This document shows positions 37,256 to 49,870 of a DNA stretch of 64,000 bases, one piece after another; within the stretch, counting starts at the first letter, position 1, and every line of letters starts with the position of its first letter. A model generated the notes under the pieces. It ran no database searches. It saw only the letters and a program-made list of their open reading frames with translations, and was not told where the DNA came from. The DNA comes from Sphagnum compactum (Eukaryota; Bryophyta; Sphagnopsida; Sphagnales). A program made the position numbers and the translations under genes. The DNA is taken from the NCBI GenBank assembly GCA_965153455.1, contig OZ234497.1, positions 10,664,001 to 10,728,000 of the forward strand, in the 5' to 3' direction.

Positions 37256-38632
37256 TCAGTCGAAATCATCATGCAGTGCTTCAAACATAGCATAATCATC
37301 TTCAAATCCAGCATAATCACGATCATCATCTGTCCTTCGGCCTCTTGAGGACTGATTGTGGCCTCCACCTGTAGGAACGTCACGTGCACCTGATGCTGAG
37401 GTTTCTGCTTGCCTACTTGGAGCAGGAGCTGGCAGTGGAGCAGATGACCGAAAAGGCCAGGGAAGTTGGATTGAAAATCGTCTGCCTCCCCCACCGGCAC
37501 TTGGAGCGGGTCTTGGACCAGGTCCTGGTGTGGAAGCTCCATGTGTTCTAGCTCCTACACCCCTCACAGTTCCAAATGGAGGAGTTTCAGATGCACCATA
37601 TGATGCAGGTGGACCCCAGAAATTGAACCCACCAGGAGTCCCCCCAGTACCGCGCCTGGATTGAGTGTTCCCTGAGTTAGGAGTAGTGGTGGGAACTGCA
37701 GAAGAGTTTGATTGCTGTGAGGAGTGTGCCCGATTGTAATCAGTATCATCAGTGGGCATTTCATACCGACAAACAGGGCATGAATTGTGCTGAGCCAGCC
37801 ATGGCAGAATGCAATCTTGATGGTACATGTGCTTGCAAGGCATCTGCCGCACTTGAGAGCCAATTTCAAATTCATCCTTGCAAACTGCACACTGTGCTGC
37901 ATCAGTCCCTAGATGCTCACGCCGTATTCGGATTGTGGGCATTGCTTCAATGGCAGATCGGGATGCAGGGGGTGCACCATACCTATTTGAATCATTTTCT
38001 GCCAACTGCTGCATGAGCTGATCTAACCCTGGCCCTAAAAAATAGTCTCCAAAGTTTCCAGGCAGCCGCCTTGGGATCCCTGTCCCATTATCAAAGAAGA
38101 CCTCCACATTACCACCACCCCCAAGAAAGTTCTGCATCTGGCCTTCCAAGAGAAAGATATCACCGCCACCAGGAACTAACCTGGACCTTCCCCTCCCTCC
38201 ATCCCTGCCCAAAACACCCTCCCCAGCTTCTTGCCATGCATGTGGTCCCTGCATCTGCTGGAGCACTGCTGACATAGCTTCCAGCACTTGAAGAAATGCA
38301 GGTTGACCTCCTGGAAATGGTCTTTGTCCTCGTTGTCCAGGTTGATATCGCCAAAATCCTGTTGGTACACCACCTGGCCCCTCTGCAGCTCCTCGAGAAT
38401 TGCCCAAGAAATCCACATCTCCTAGCAAACCACCAGTGAATGGATAGCTATCAGGCAGATGGCCTGTTGGTCCATCTCCTGTTCGTGCTGTTGCCACTGC
38501 TGGGCTATTGTCAACCTCCTCCACAAAGCCACCATTGCACGCAGGGCAGACTATATCACCTCTCCCCAACACCGGCCTCACTGTCCGATTGCATTGATAG
38601 CACCAATACCGTGAGCCGCCAACCGACGTCAT
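37256..38632 (-). CDS. RING-H2 E3 ubiquitin ligase with N-terminal zinc ribbon
   Basis: Complete 458-residue, single-exon frame. An N-terminal zinc ribbon (YWCYQCNRTV; Cys 11, 14, 29, 32) and a RING-H2 domain (Cys 248, 251, 266, His 268, 271, Cys 274, 285, 288; CPVCRYEMP at its end) identify the plant RING1-like/RDUF/CIP8 type. These cytosolic or nuclear ligases bring an E2 to substrates and often act in stress or hormone responses. Between the domains is a Gly-rich, low-complexity stretch; GPGLDQLMQQLAEND (about 200-214) is the conserved helix before the RING. The C-terminal 160 residues are Ser/Pro/Gly-rich and end in an acidic FEDDYAMFEALHDDFD. I do not see the DUF1117 domain of RDUF1/2, so this fits the shorter RING1-like branch. 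Start ATG at 38632 directly precedes the zinc ribbon. Confidence 0.92.
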   Translation of the reverse strand: MTSVGGSRYWCYQCNRTVRPVLGRGDIVCPACNGGFVEEVDNSPAVATARTGDGPTGHLPDSYPFTGGLLGDVDFLGNSRGAAEGPGGVPTGFWRYQPGQRGQRPFPGGQPAFLQVLEAMSAVLQQMQGPHAWQEAGEGVLGRDGGRGRSRLVPGGGDIFLLEGQMQNFLGGGGNVEVFFDNGTGIPRRLPGNFGDYFLGPGLDQLMQQLAENDSNRYGAPPASRSAIEAMPTIRIRREHLGTDAAQCAVCKDEFEIGSQVRQMPCKHMYHQDCILPWLAQHNSCPVCRYEMPTDDTDYNRAHSSQQSNSSAVPTTTPNSGNTQSRRGTGGTPGGFNFWGPPASYGASETPPFGTVRGVGARTHGASTPGPGPRPAPSAGGGGRRFSIQLPWPFRSSAPLPAPAPSRQAETSASGARDVPTGGGHNQSSRGRRTDDDRDYAGFEDDYAMFEALHDDFD

Positions 38633-39350
38633 CTATTCCTCAACCTACCAGATCTTCTTCGTTGCAGGCCTCTTGTACGGCAACGCTATCTCAAGCTTCA
38701 AACAATCCTCCTATATCCCACAAGATCCCAGCAGCCTGCTAAGAACTTATCAGTACCAGCTACAAAATTCAAAACATCCAGAATTCCACCTGATCTACCA
38801 CCGAATCCCCAACACATCAAATCCCAAACCTAATCCAAGAACATCAATGAGACATCTCTACAACTTCGTCCTATATCACATAAGACCCGCTGCTGCTGCT
38901 GCTCCTCATCATCAAACCTTCAGAAACAACCTCTCTCGCCCACTAGATTCCTTCACAACCCACCCCAAAAAATTATCACAAAAAACTCCAGGAAATTGGA
39001 AAACCTTGGAATTCCTCCCGATCTCCAAGCCAACAAGCCCAAAAAAAAAACCCAAACATTAAAAAATTCAAAACCTAGTCCAACAATACAAAGAAAAGAA
39101 AAACGTTTACTACTAAGGCAAAGGCAAGAGTACCACAGAGCGCAAACCCTCCGTGCCTCACCACCGAGAGCAGCGCCACCACACGCGAATCCAGTCCCAA
39201 ATCTCGACAACAAAATCGGAATCCACGAACGGGTAACAGGCAAGACTGCAACAGCGCAGAGTGGGCGACAACAACAAAAGGAAGGAAACAGCGCAGTGGA
39301 GTGGGGTTCGTACTCCCATAGACACGTACGACCGTCTACTAGCTATCCCG
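38633..39350 (-). promoter_or_regulatory. 5' leader and promoter region of the RING ligase gene
   Basis: Upstream of the start, GC rises from about 39100 to 39345 with several CpGs, against AT-rich flanks, as for the other two gene promoters. A CTG/CAG run lies at 38890-38902. Start site and any UTR intron are not determinable by eye. Confidence 0.4.
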
Positions 39351-39514
39351 TAGCCCCTTTACTTCGTCCATGCTTGTGTGGCAGTGTTTTTTTTCCTGGC
39401 GAATTATCGCCAGATTTCTACTTTTTTTTAAAGGCCAGCCACCAGTTAAATGGAAAAAAGGGGGAGGAGGGGCCGGTGGGGGGAGAAGAATCATTAAAAC
39501 GAGTGTTGTGACCC

Positions 39515-39962
39515 GTGGCTACGCCACTCCAGTCACCCGTGGCACCTCGCCCGGCCCCCCGCAGTGGCTGCCCTGGTCGCTGTTTTTTTTGGCCTCTCTG
39601 ATGACCTCGTTTCAGGACCCTAACGACGGGTTTTCTCTCTGAGGACCTCGTTTCAGGTCCCCAATGACGGATTTTCTTTCTGAGAATCTCGTTTCAGGTC
39701 CGTCTCGAGGTCTGGACCGGGTACTAAGAATCTCGATTGAAATCCTTTACCGAGGATTCTGGTCACCTCGGTTCAGGTCCTCGAAGGTTTTGAGGACCTT
39801 GCTCATTTCAGGATCTCGTCTTGTTTTTCTTCTTCTTCTTGGGGATGTGGTTTAGGGGTTTAAGACATACGGACAAACGGAATCTGGGTTTCAGGACCTC
39901 GACAGACGGACAAACGGGATTTGGGTTTCAGGACCTCCACACACACACACACACACACACAA
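39515..39962. repeat. Minisatellite built on GGACCTCGTTTCAGG, ending in a CA run
   Basis: A unit of about 50 bp containing ACCTCGTTTCAGG, then AACGACGG or AATGACGG, then TTTTCT(C/T)TCTGA repeats at 39604-39700, with decayed copies of the TTTCAGG(A/T)CCTCG core continuing to 39930. From 39865 the unit becomes ACGGACAAACGG ... GGGTTTCAGGACCTC, twice. A (CA)n microsatellite closes the array at 39936-39961. GC-rich, non-coding. Confidence 0.65.
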
Positions 39963-40404
39963 CATTTATATATAGGATTATATGTGCCATGGGTGCTGAT
40001 TTTGTGCCTGATTATCACCTCACCTATCCTATTTTGCCATCTACTACAGACCAGCTCCACAAGGAACGGGCAGTGACTGGAAGAATCTTCCAGGCACTGC
40101 CCAATTTTTGTCCACACAGACAAACACCACGTTTGCTTTTATATATAAGATTTGCTGGAAAACACGCAATGGCAAAATGCTTTGGGCCAGAAAGCTTGGT
40201 TATGACATGGTGGAATCGTCACCCTATACCTTTTCAGGGTGTCGACTGTTCATGTGGAGAACCGTAGATCTCGCTTGAAAGCCACAATCCAACCACCCAC
40301 ATCGCCTATTTGTTAGGAATCGAAATATTTTCTCATCGCCTCTTTCGCTTAATGTTTGTTGAAAGGTTGGTAAAGGAGCAAGCTTCACTGCTCTGCATTT
40401 CATC

Positions 40405-40628
40405 TTATCACCATTCTCTAAGCTTGTGTTTCAACTTGTTGCCACTCCTTGAGATTGTGTTTCATGTCGTTGTTGCTTTTCAAGCGTGTGTTTTGTCTAG
40501 TCATTGCTCTTCAAACTTATGTTTCATCTCGTTACCACTCCTCAACCTTGTGTTTCATCACCTCGTCACTTGACAAGCTCATGTTTCATCTCGTCACCAT
40601 TCCCCAAGCTTGTGTTTTCTCTCCTTGC
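40405..40628. repeat. Seven-copy minisatellite, about 30-36 bp units
   Basis: Copies centre on GTGTTTCATCTCGT at about 40424, 40458, 40488, 40516, 40549, 40580 and 40613, spaced by CACTCCTCAA-like sequence. The array stays open over much of its length and gives a repetitive hydrophobic peptide, probably by chance. No motif suggests a real protein. Confidence 0.65.
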
Positions 40629-41516
40629 CAAACAACATTGTAATTATATTTGCAGTCACCAATGACTTTTAAGATTTTTAAGTTGAACTTAATTACCTTG
40701 AACAAACAATGCTTCACATAGAAAGAAGTTCATTGAAAAGCTTCAAAAGCTCTCCCACCAACAAAAAGGGAATATTATTTTGCAAGCTTTATGCATTTTA
40801 TTTATTTTTTAAATTTGTGCATTTTGGAAGACAATTAGAACTTGATGATGTGCCCACGGATGCTAGTCCACGAGCTTGTGAGCATGAACCATGAACAAAA
40901 CCGAAACTTTTTAAAAATATTTTGTCCATGTTGACAAAATATAAAGAGAATATTTTGACACGTAGGATAGAATTTTTGCTAACATGGAAAAATATATTGC
41001 CACATGTCCATGGATGAATGATCTTTATGGATAAAAATATGGATGAACTTTATTCTGAATGTTCGCAACAAACGTTATTTTTGCAGAAAATTGAACAAAA
41101 GAAACAAGGTTGAAACAATTTATGTTGGTTTTTTTCAAAACAATTCGACCAATGAAATGTTCAAGTCACATTTCAAAGCCATACTTCATATTTCCTTAAT
41201 ATGAAATATATTCAAACTCAACAACATTTAATCCATACAAAATGTTAAATTAAATCCCATAGACCCACCAAGAGGTATGTGCCAATCCGAACACTAAATG
41301 TTCATCACCAAGAGACATGTGCCCATTAGGAACAAAGACAATATGAAATAGCCCATGACATTTCACATTCCCTACACCAGTTCAAGTTTTTTTTATTTTC
41401 GTTCACTCTTTCAACCTCTTGCGTCTAACACCATTCTTGCTACTTACAAAATCAAATTGCATTTTTTTCCTATACTACTAATTTGCTCGATCTATACAAC
41501 AAACTTCTATTTTACA
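40629..41516. other. AT-rich intergenic DNA, nothing recognised
   Basis: No gene or clear repeat. The stretch leads into the coding relic that begins at 41517. Confidence 0.45.
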
Positions 41517-42640
41517 ATGGCAAGAGGAAAATTGCCACCAATTTTCACACCAAACACATTGGAATCAATGATTGAATGTACATTAATTTCAAGCATACTG
41601 GATAGAATATGTAAGATGACAACAAAACCTTTGAGAATATCGAAGAGATGACACTCAGTTACTCCCCTTCCAACATTTGCTACATATCATAACATGGGGA
41701 ACAGAATGGAAAAGAGCAATTGACAAAATAGATCAATGGGTGGCCTGGTAATGGGCGAATGTGAAAATAAACAAAGAAAGTCTTGCATTACTGAAACAAA
41801 TTGTAAACATTCCAAAGGAGGATATGGAAGACTACCATTGGGCAATGTTTACACATGCCATGTATTATTATTTTTAATGCACAAGTTTGAATAAGCCGAA
41901 TCTAGAACATTTTTTCACAATATTATTCTATGATATGTGCAAAATTAATTTGTATTTGTAAAACAAATAATCATTCAAATAGTTTGAGATGAGATGTGAG
42001 AATATCGCGTTGATCAAATGAGTTGAAGAAACTGGAACAACTAATGAAGGCTTAAAGAAAAACCCAAAGTTTAAAAGAACCTATTCTACAAATTCATCCT
42101 CAATGTAACATAAAACAGAACTACTATATTTACGATGGTTTTTCTATATAGGTGGAAACGAAATGGTGAAAAAATGAAAAGCGATTGCTTCTGAATATTT
42201 TAGCCACGAAAAACTCGTTGGTGGGCTAGGGAAGAATTGTTCACGAGAAAAAAAAAGAATTGTCCTTTGCCTTGGAGGTGACCAATCTCTACATCAAGCA
42301 ATGGAATGTCAATTATCAAGGCTTGACCAAAAACCCACATTAAATACTTGAAACTGTGAAGGTTAAACTTATTCACAATCAAGATCAAGTTTGGACTTCT
42401 TCTCCACATGAACATCCGGGTTGTTATTTTCTTCCTCTGCAAGATTGGTTTGCTCTTCAACAAAATCCAACAACAGTTACAGAAGCTCAAGATGAACATC
42501 AAGGTTTGGTTCAAGCAGAAGAACATGTCTTCCAAGATTTTGGCATGTTCTCAAGTAGTCGCCTGCTTCAAGGAGAACCTCTTAATGAAATTTGTAATAC
42601 AAAATGAGAGATACAAAGTTGAGCAAAGGAATAAATGAAA
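41517..42640 (+). pseudogene. Unidentified broken coding relic, plus strand
   Basis: Starts at an ATG with MARGKLPPIFTPNTLE and runs to about 41650. In another frame (41687-41960) it continues as ITWGTEWKRAIDKIDQWVAW, a stop, WANVKINKESLALLKQI, then DMEDYHWAMFTHAMYYYF, a stop, and LNKPNLEHFFTILFYDMC. Later fragments (42205-42345 and 42356-42607) are also protein-like. The dense Trp, Asp and Glu content and continuity across stops argue for a decayed real gene, probably from a transposable element. I do not recognise the family. It converges on the minus-strand relic next door. Confidence 0.45.
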
Positions 42641-42991
42641 TTGGACAAAGTTGAACGCAAATGGAATTGAAAGAAACATGTGGAAACATTGATGTCCACC
42701 ACCAGACTCCAAGGAGAAGATAAAGCAAGGAGAAGTAATTGGAAAGTGTCAAGGTGGATCTCGAGTCTAGCTTTAAAAGGCAAACCACTCCTTGACATTG
42801 TCATAGTATTTTGAATGGTCTAGTTGAAGAACACATCATCATCCTTAATGTCTCCTTCATGCATATCCTTTGAAAAAACAAAACTTCCATTCTTGTGAAC
42901 AACTAAAAACACCCTACTCGTGAGATTCTGTGACATATAGAGAGATATGTTAGCATTCAGCTCACGTGGACACAGGAAGACTTGGTGAAAT

Positions 42992-45900
42992 TCAAATAAC
43001 GTTTACCTTTATATTCGAAAATTCAGGATTTGTGTAATGTATACCGTTGACGACTGCAAACTTTGAGTGAATTTTGAAGTTGTAGTTCTCCAAATAAGAT
43101 TTGATGTTTCTCAAAACCTGGAAGTCGTCATCATAAAAAAAAAAGACGCAACCATCCCTCGCAAAATACTTGTCCACAAATCTGAAAATGGACGTAATAT
43201 AGTTGTCAACTCTTGCATTCCATATGGGAATACTGGAGACATGGTCCACCAGCTGCGGGACATGCAAATTTCCAACAATTTCAACAATGATGAAGTCCAC
43301 TATGTCCTTTGGGGAGTGTTGCGAGAATTCAAGATGACCCTAGTTATTGAATTTGAAATAGAAAGGTAATTCCATGAGGAATAAGGTCTCAAACCGATAT
43401 TACATTTGTCCATAAATCCTTTACATCCTAAAAGCTAGGGGCCATTTTTGAGTCAAAACTTTTGTTTTGACCAATGAAGGCCAATCGATATTAAGAGCCT
43501 TTGTAACTAGCCCGGGGGTCTTGTGGTTGGTAGTGAGTACTAGGCTTTAAGGTGGTTAAAGATGAGATCTCTAATTTGAAATTGCAGGCAACTCCTACAC
43601 AAGCCTTCTCCTCCTTCACGTGTGTGACAATGGTTCAGCAACACAACCCCTCCTACTCATGAGAGCTCCATGAAAGTCTTCCTCGTGAATAGCACGCTGA
43701 GGAAAATTTTGGAATTCAAACAACTCAGCATTTACATGTCATTAAAGGTTTTCAATGCCAACATGAGTTTAAATGACCCCTGGAGTGCCAGAAACAAGTT
43801 GGACATTTTTCTTTTTCTTTTTACCAATATCCTTTTTATTTCCTTGAAAGGAAACAAGCTTCTCCAAGAATCCCGGATCGAATTTTTCTCGCTCTGACCT
43901 CTCTGAAACAAGAGTGCAGTCTAGAGGACAATCAAGGTACCAACCACAATAAGGCATATGAAATGAGCCCCAATCTCTAACAAGCTCCTTTGGTACATAG
44001 TGTTGTCAAACTTTGGATCGCACCAAATGTTGAAGAGTCCAAGCATTTCTTGAATGGCATTTGATTGAAAAAGCACATGCAAAAGTACCTATGAAATAAA
44101 ATTTGTAAAAAGTTAAGCAAAAATTAGGCATTGAACAACCTTTGACATCAACCAGCAAAAGCAACCTTGGAAATCTTCAGTTGGTGCCGACTGAACTCCA
44201 ACCCAATGACACCCATAGAGGGCACCAATGGATTACAGGTGGCACCGATTGAACCCCTATCAAGAATTTAATTCATCTCAATTGACATCGATTGGGTCCT
44301 AGTAGAAATGGTGGGGTCCTTCTCAAAACCTTAGTCAACACCGACTGATTATTAAGCCTCAACAATTGAAGGACTTGATGGAAATTATTCACGAATGCAG
44401 AAGATTTTTCACCTATAAAGGACATGTTTCAATGGCTCCTTTGCTCTAGTTTGAAGTCCCACGTCTTCCTTCGTGTGATCCCACCCTTCACTTTGAACTC
44501 TCGGAAGAATGTTGATTCCCATAACTTGAGTCTCCACTTTTGAATATACTCTAAGAAAGACGAGACCTTCACAGATTGATCTATGGTGACATTGAGGTCC
44601 CTTGTTGTGGAGTTAAACAACTTGATTGCCTCCACTTCTAGTTGCAAAATTCTAGGAAGATGTCCATAAAATTAAGCATGATTAACATTCCAAAAACAAT
44701 ATTGAGATTTGTTCATGGAAAATAAGATTAATAAGTTAATTGAAAATCAAACCTGGTGCCAAAATGTGGTTCTATGAAGTCATTTATTAAACATGGCATC
44801 TAAAAATCCTTGCTTTGGGAGTTTTTGAGATTCCTTGAGGACTCCATATTGATTCCACTACCTGAGCCAAAAAAGGTTGCGGTTTATATTAACACAAGCT
44901 GAAACTAACATTTGAAGTTTTTTGGTAAGCATTTCCAGCTCAGGATTCATATTGTAATGAATTTGAACCTCATGCAGGAACTCTGGGCCTAATGAAGGAT
45001 CACATATAGGTAGTTGCTTGGGGAAGCGATCATGTGGTCCTTGCGAACAGCATCCATAGCCTTATTGTTCAAGGTCTCCAGCTAATATGGGTCTTTCAGA
45101 GCTTGGTCCACAACATCCACATAATATAATTGATGGGCAGTATCAACTACCACGGCTAATTCCCTTTACAATCAAGCTCACTGTAAGCAAGTAAGCATGG
45201 AGGCAAATTTCCTGCAACAAAAGGTTTGCAGCAGTCCATTTCATGTGAGTAGGTTGCTGCTAACAATGCAGATCTGGTTGTGAAAGTTGGTAGCAGAAAA
45301 TGGGGGTCAACTATGCAGCACCATTCTTGCATTTTGTCTTGCAGTATGTTCACATATCTATCACATTTCTTTGTTTTCTCAAGCAATGTTTCTCCCAGAC
45401 TCGCACTGGTATTCAAAACCAAAGCATTCATATGTGAATTGCTGCAAGTGTTTTTCAACACTCCATATTAGCTATGGCTAAAGCAATGTCTCTATTGTTT
45501 TTTTCTCTTTGGAGAGCAGATGTCAATTTATGTTTACCTGCTGAATAGTGAGACATGATGGCCTTCTTCCTACTGAAATTGAGTTGTCTCCTCATTTCTG
45601 GTCTCTAAGAAGAGCATCATTGAGCCTCTTGAATTTGTTGATCCTCCAGTCTCCATATGCAGCCCAGTTTTACAGATGCCACAATAGGTTAAATCTCAGC
45701 TCTGCTTTTTCCACAAGGTAATCTAAGTCATCCTTAATTACAAAAAGTTGCTCTCATTTTGCAAGCATTCTTTGACTATTTGCATGGTTCAAAATATGAA
45801 AGTATGAGTGTGGGCACTCAAAGAGAAGAAGAGTTGATGCAAAGAATCTTTAAAACCAAGCCGGGTTTCTTGATGTAGAACTTACAGAACGAATATTTTT

Positions 45901-47259
45901 GCAGTTTGGACTGGAGGAATTCTCAAAGGTGACAGAAGTGATCTACAGGACCCAAAGTCATGTGCATTCTCCTCATACATTCCAAACTCTGTTGTGCAAA
46001 AAAGTCTTGTCTAACAATATTGATAAAACTATTGGAATCATGCGCATGGAGGAGGTGCTTGTTCCCCACAAATATGATATGGAAGTTACAAGACATAAAG
46101 ATCCAATTTCTTATGGAAAAAAACTTTTTTCCAATTTTTTCTCTTCCCTACATTTCATGTATCATTTTTTTCCTCTCATGTTTGTGCATCATTTTAGCAA
46201 AAAAAAAATGTATTCTTTTTCTATTTTGTATTTATTGTAAGTACGATGAAACTGACAACATTTCAAAATAAGGCTATGTTCTACTTTTCTTTTAACCATT
46301 CCATTTTTATTTTATCTTTCTTTGTTTCTTCATTTCTTAACTTTTTTTTTGGTTTATGATCATTGTGGGTATAATCAAATTGATAAGCATTTGCAAAACA
46401 GGGCTTTATAACGCATTATCAGTGGTGGGTTGAAGGTGAGTCAGCTACTTCAATATGATGAAGCTTTAAGTGACGAGAAATCTTTGTTTGAAAAATCCAA
46501 GGTAAAATATATCCCAAAAGAATTTTTATTTTTTAAAAAATTTAGTAATTGTCTTTTTATGTTTATTATTTAATTTTTTTTTGGTTGTGATCTTTTCTAA
46601 TTCTGGTTTTTGGCAAGTGGTGCCAAGTGATGTTTTTCCAAAACTTGAAATCGGATTAGTGGCAGAAAATTAAACTCAACTTTTCAAAGATGGTATTGAA
46701 TCTAATATAATGGAAGGAAATTGTCTCACCTTGTACATATAATTAAAAAAAGACCTCTTGTGTGAGGATGTACCAAGTCTTTCGTGTTTTGGCCTTGCAG
46801 TTCTTGAATTATTCTTTTGGGATGACCTCTTTAAATTGTTGCAAGGGGATCATTCCTATACTTGCATCCTAAAAAACTTGTGGATTAGAGATGGCCTCAG
46901 ATGGTCTAGTTCAATGGACTTGCATTATAACAATGACATCAAAAGTCAGTGTTATCCTTTAAGTCTTCAGCTTGAAGAATAAATGGAAATGCAAGAACAG
47001 AGCAAGCTTACTTGTTAAGCTTCGTCATTATTGTGAGGAGCTCTATGAGGCCCCTCTTGCTATCAAACATAAAAGTTTCCACGTAGACGTGCCAATCCAC
47101 ATCATATGGATGCACTCTTTCAATATACAAAAACCAAGCTTGAAGTCTGTGGTTCTTGTCCCATATGTGGAACATTTTCCCAGACAATGGCCTAAGATCT
47201 AGGTCTCCTTGCAAGAAGTTTTCAAATTTGTCATTCTTTCCTTCTAGAGAGGCCCCCAT
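42992..47259 (-). pseudogene. Large unidentified coding relic in many pieces, minus strand
   Basis: Reading the minus strand from 47259 down, coherent fragments appear in order: MFHIWDKNHRLQAWFLYI (47259-47008), DYLVEKAELRFNLLWHL (about 45731-45680), ETLLEKTKKCDRYVNIL and following (45461-45156), QLYYVDVVDQALKDP then NNKAMDAVRKDHM (about 45150-45030), a piece near 45010-44890, LEVEAIKLFNSTTRDL to TWDFKLEQRSH (44647-44429), KELVRDWGSFHMPYCGWYL and on (about 44000-43770), RAIHEEDFHGALMS (about 43700-43650), and DGCVFFFYDDDFQVLRNIKS (43300-42992). Frameshifts and stops separate them. The last block resembles strands 4-5 of a Rossmann-type methyltransferase, a weak inference. Probably one long transposon-borne gene, now dead. 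The gap 46982-45740 holds little that I can read. Confidence 0.45.
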
Positions 47260-47869
47260 GATGACTCAACAGAAGAAACAACAATCTCTTCACCTTGCCA
47301 ATTTGTGGGGGAAACAAAGAAGACCTTCTCCCCCTACTATAACCCATTTAGAAGGCTTTTTCCATTTTGAGCACATCAATTTAAGAGCAGGCCTAATAAT
47401 GGGCATGGCAACAAGCCCGCACAATGGAATGTTCATTCAAGATTTTTGCTTAGGATAGATGCTGAATTTCTCCAAGACCTCGTTGGTGTTGAACTTGTTT
47501 TTGCTCTAGATCCCTTAAAGGACATTCTCACATGATGTTGGGATTGGCTACAAAAACAATTCATGAAATGGAATAGTCCAATTTTCAATGAAAGTTGATG
47601 TATTGTACCTCCTCTATTGAAAACTGGATAATGATGTACTATTCACCAATTGAATGATGGCATGTACAACACATAAGAAAGTAGACCAACTGCAATGCAA
47701 TTCGACAAACGAAACTAGCCATCTAAAGAGGGGTGTGTTTGCAATGTTAGTCGGTGCCAATTGACTTTTGTTGAAACATTATTTAGGCACCTCATAGCTA
47801 GGAAGCACATCAACAAAAATGACTTCTAGTTTGATGCAAATCGGCAATAGGAACTAGCTCACAAAAAAT
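47260..47869. other. Unassigned DNA between relic and tandem repeat
   Basis: Contains one copy of the short palindrome (47746-47765). Otherwise no gene, RNA or repeat recognised. Confidence 0.4.
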
Positions 47870-48880
47870 ACAAGTTTTTTGTCTTAAGTTGTCATCGACT
47901 AACTACTTGTGAAACATTTTTACTGCACCTCCATGATAGACAACAATGATTCGCATTTGGTTCTAAATTGTCACAAGAAGTGACCTTTGTAGCAATGGAA
48001 GTGTTAGTCGATGCCGACTGACGCTCCATACTTATTTTAACAAAACCTCCTAGAAATTTAGAGATCAAATTTAGCTATGTCTATACCAATATAGAGAATT
48101 ACCTTCAGTCGGCACAGACCAAGGTCAAATCATCATACAAAACACATTTGCGAGAAAAATGAGGAAAAACAATTCGAGTTGAAGGTTTACAACCCACCTC
48201 TTGTTGAGACACGAATGCAGAAACCCTAAGTATAACTGGTGTATCCATGACAAAGAGTTGATGCAAATCGACCTAGAGAATGGAAACATTCCAAACAACA
48301 CATAATATTTTTAGACAACCCTATACTAAACATCAACAATTGAGGCAAAGAATTGAATTGAGATATTTCAAAAGTATCATTTCTTGTTTTAGTTGTCAGT
48401 CATCACTAATTGACTACTTATGAGACCTTCTTACCGCACCTCCTTGGTAAACAACAATGACATTCATTCAGTTGCAAATTGTCATCAGAAATAAGCTTTG
48501 TAGCGATGGAGGTTTCAATTGGCATCGACTAACATTTCATGTGCATTTTAACCACATGCGCATTCACTAATGTGATACCAACATAAGGAAATTTCCCTCG
48601 GCCAACTAAGGTTGAAATGTCATACTAAAACACATTTGCAAGCACAATGAGGAAATCAAATATGGGTTGAAGGTTTAAAACCCACCTTTTGATGAAATGC
48701 AAATGATGAAACCCTAGCCATAGGACGTGGTGTATCCATATCAAAGAGTTGTTATAAATCGACCTAGAGAATGGAAACATTACAAACAACACACAAATAT
48801 TTTCAGACAACCCTAAACTAAATGTCAACAATTGAGATAAAGAAGTGAAAACAAAAACTTAAGAAGGATCATTCCTTGCA
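47870..48880. repeat. Two-copy tandem repeat, about 490-bp unit
   Basis: Copy 1 (about 47870-48375) and copy 2 (about 48376-48880) align throughout. CACATTTGCGAG or CACATTTGCAAG is at 48143 and 48631, and ACCTAGAGAATGGAAACATT is at 48271 and 48762, giving offsets of 488-491 bp. Both carry GTTGAAGGTTTA, AACCCACCT and the short palindrome family. Non-coding. Confidence 0.7.
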
Positions 48881-49079
48881 AAAACTTACTTTTCCGTAGT
48901 TTAGAACTTGTGTTATCAAATCCAAATCTTTCTCCTTGTTTTTTTTTTTGTTCATCAAACTGCCACAGATTGACGCGCCCCCAAACTCCCCAAGAGACCC
49001 CAAAGGTGGGTCCCAAAATGAAATAATAGAAGAAGAAGAGAGTTGGGGCATGCTCCCTAATTTGCAACATTTCCAGGAT

Positions 49080-49870
49080 AGGAGGGCATGCTGGAACTTC
49101 GAAATGGGACTAGGACGAACTCACAAGCGAGAGTTCAACATGAAGTCAACTTGCACAACCAAGAAAAGAGGGCAGTTAATGCAAGTTGAATAGAAATCGT
49201 GTAGCATATTTCGTAGGGACAACCTCAAGCATAAGCTTTACACAACCTGTAACCTTTGGGAGGAAGCACCACTCCCCTCTCTATAGTATATTATGTGCCT
49301 CTTTGTGGGACTACATCCAAATGTCATTTTTCCCAAAGATTCCCAAGTGGGAATCTCAAAATTGAGACTTTTGTTGTCCCAAAACATTCGACACTCATGT
49401 TTTTCTTAAATCGAAAAAAAAAAAAAAAAGGCCAATATCTTATAGCCCTTAAAAGGATCTTTCCAATGGTGTATAACATGCCCCAATTGGACCTCATTTG
49501 ACTCCTGCTTTCAAGGGATTTGTGGTCAAGAGTCAAATTCCCAATTTTACTACCGCCCTTTCTTTTGATCATAACTCATGTAAATCAAGTCTAAGTGAAC
49601 AATGCGAGGGCACCTTAAGCATCTACGATTCAAAACCTTTCTAATGGTGTCATGGGGGCCCAATTCGGTATTTTTTTGCTTTTCCAACCAAGGCTTTAAA
49701 CATTTGTTATTCCCACACGAATGCAACTCCCAAAGTGGCACTTGGGAGTCATTAGGCTTCATCCCTCGCACTCTCCCCCATTTGTGAGAGTGTGTTTCAC
49801 ACTTAAAATCATGGGCCTTGCACTTCACACTTAGTCACAAACCCAATGTTGGGGTTGCGACACAAATGGT
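49080..49870. repeat. Diverged dispersed repeat, copy 2
   Basis: Colinear with 1380-2135 (GAAGTCAACTTGCACAA at 49142; CCAATTGGACCTCATTTGAC near 49483; ACTTGGGAGTCATTAGGCTT near 49740). Just inside its 3' edge is an AACCCAATGTTGGGGTTGCG palindrome (49840-49859), parallel to the hairpin at the 3' edge of copy 1. A 16-bp poly(A) run lies near 49416-49432. No coding. Confidence 0.5.
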
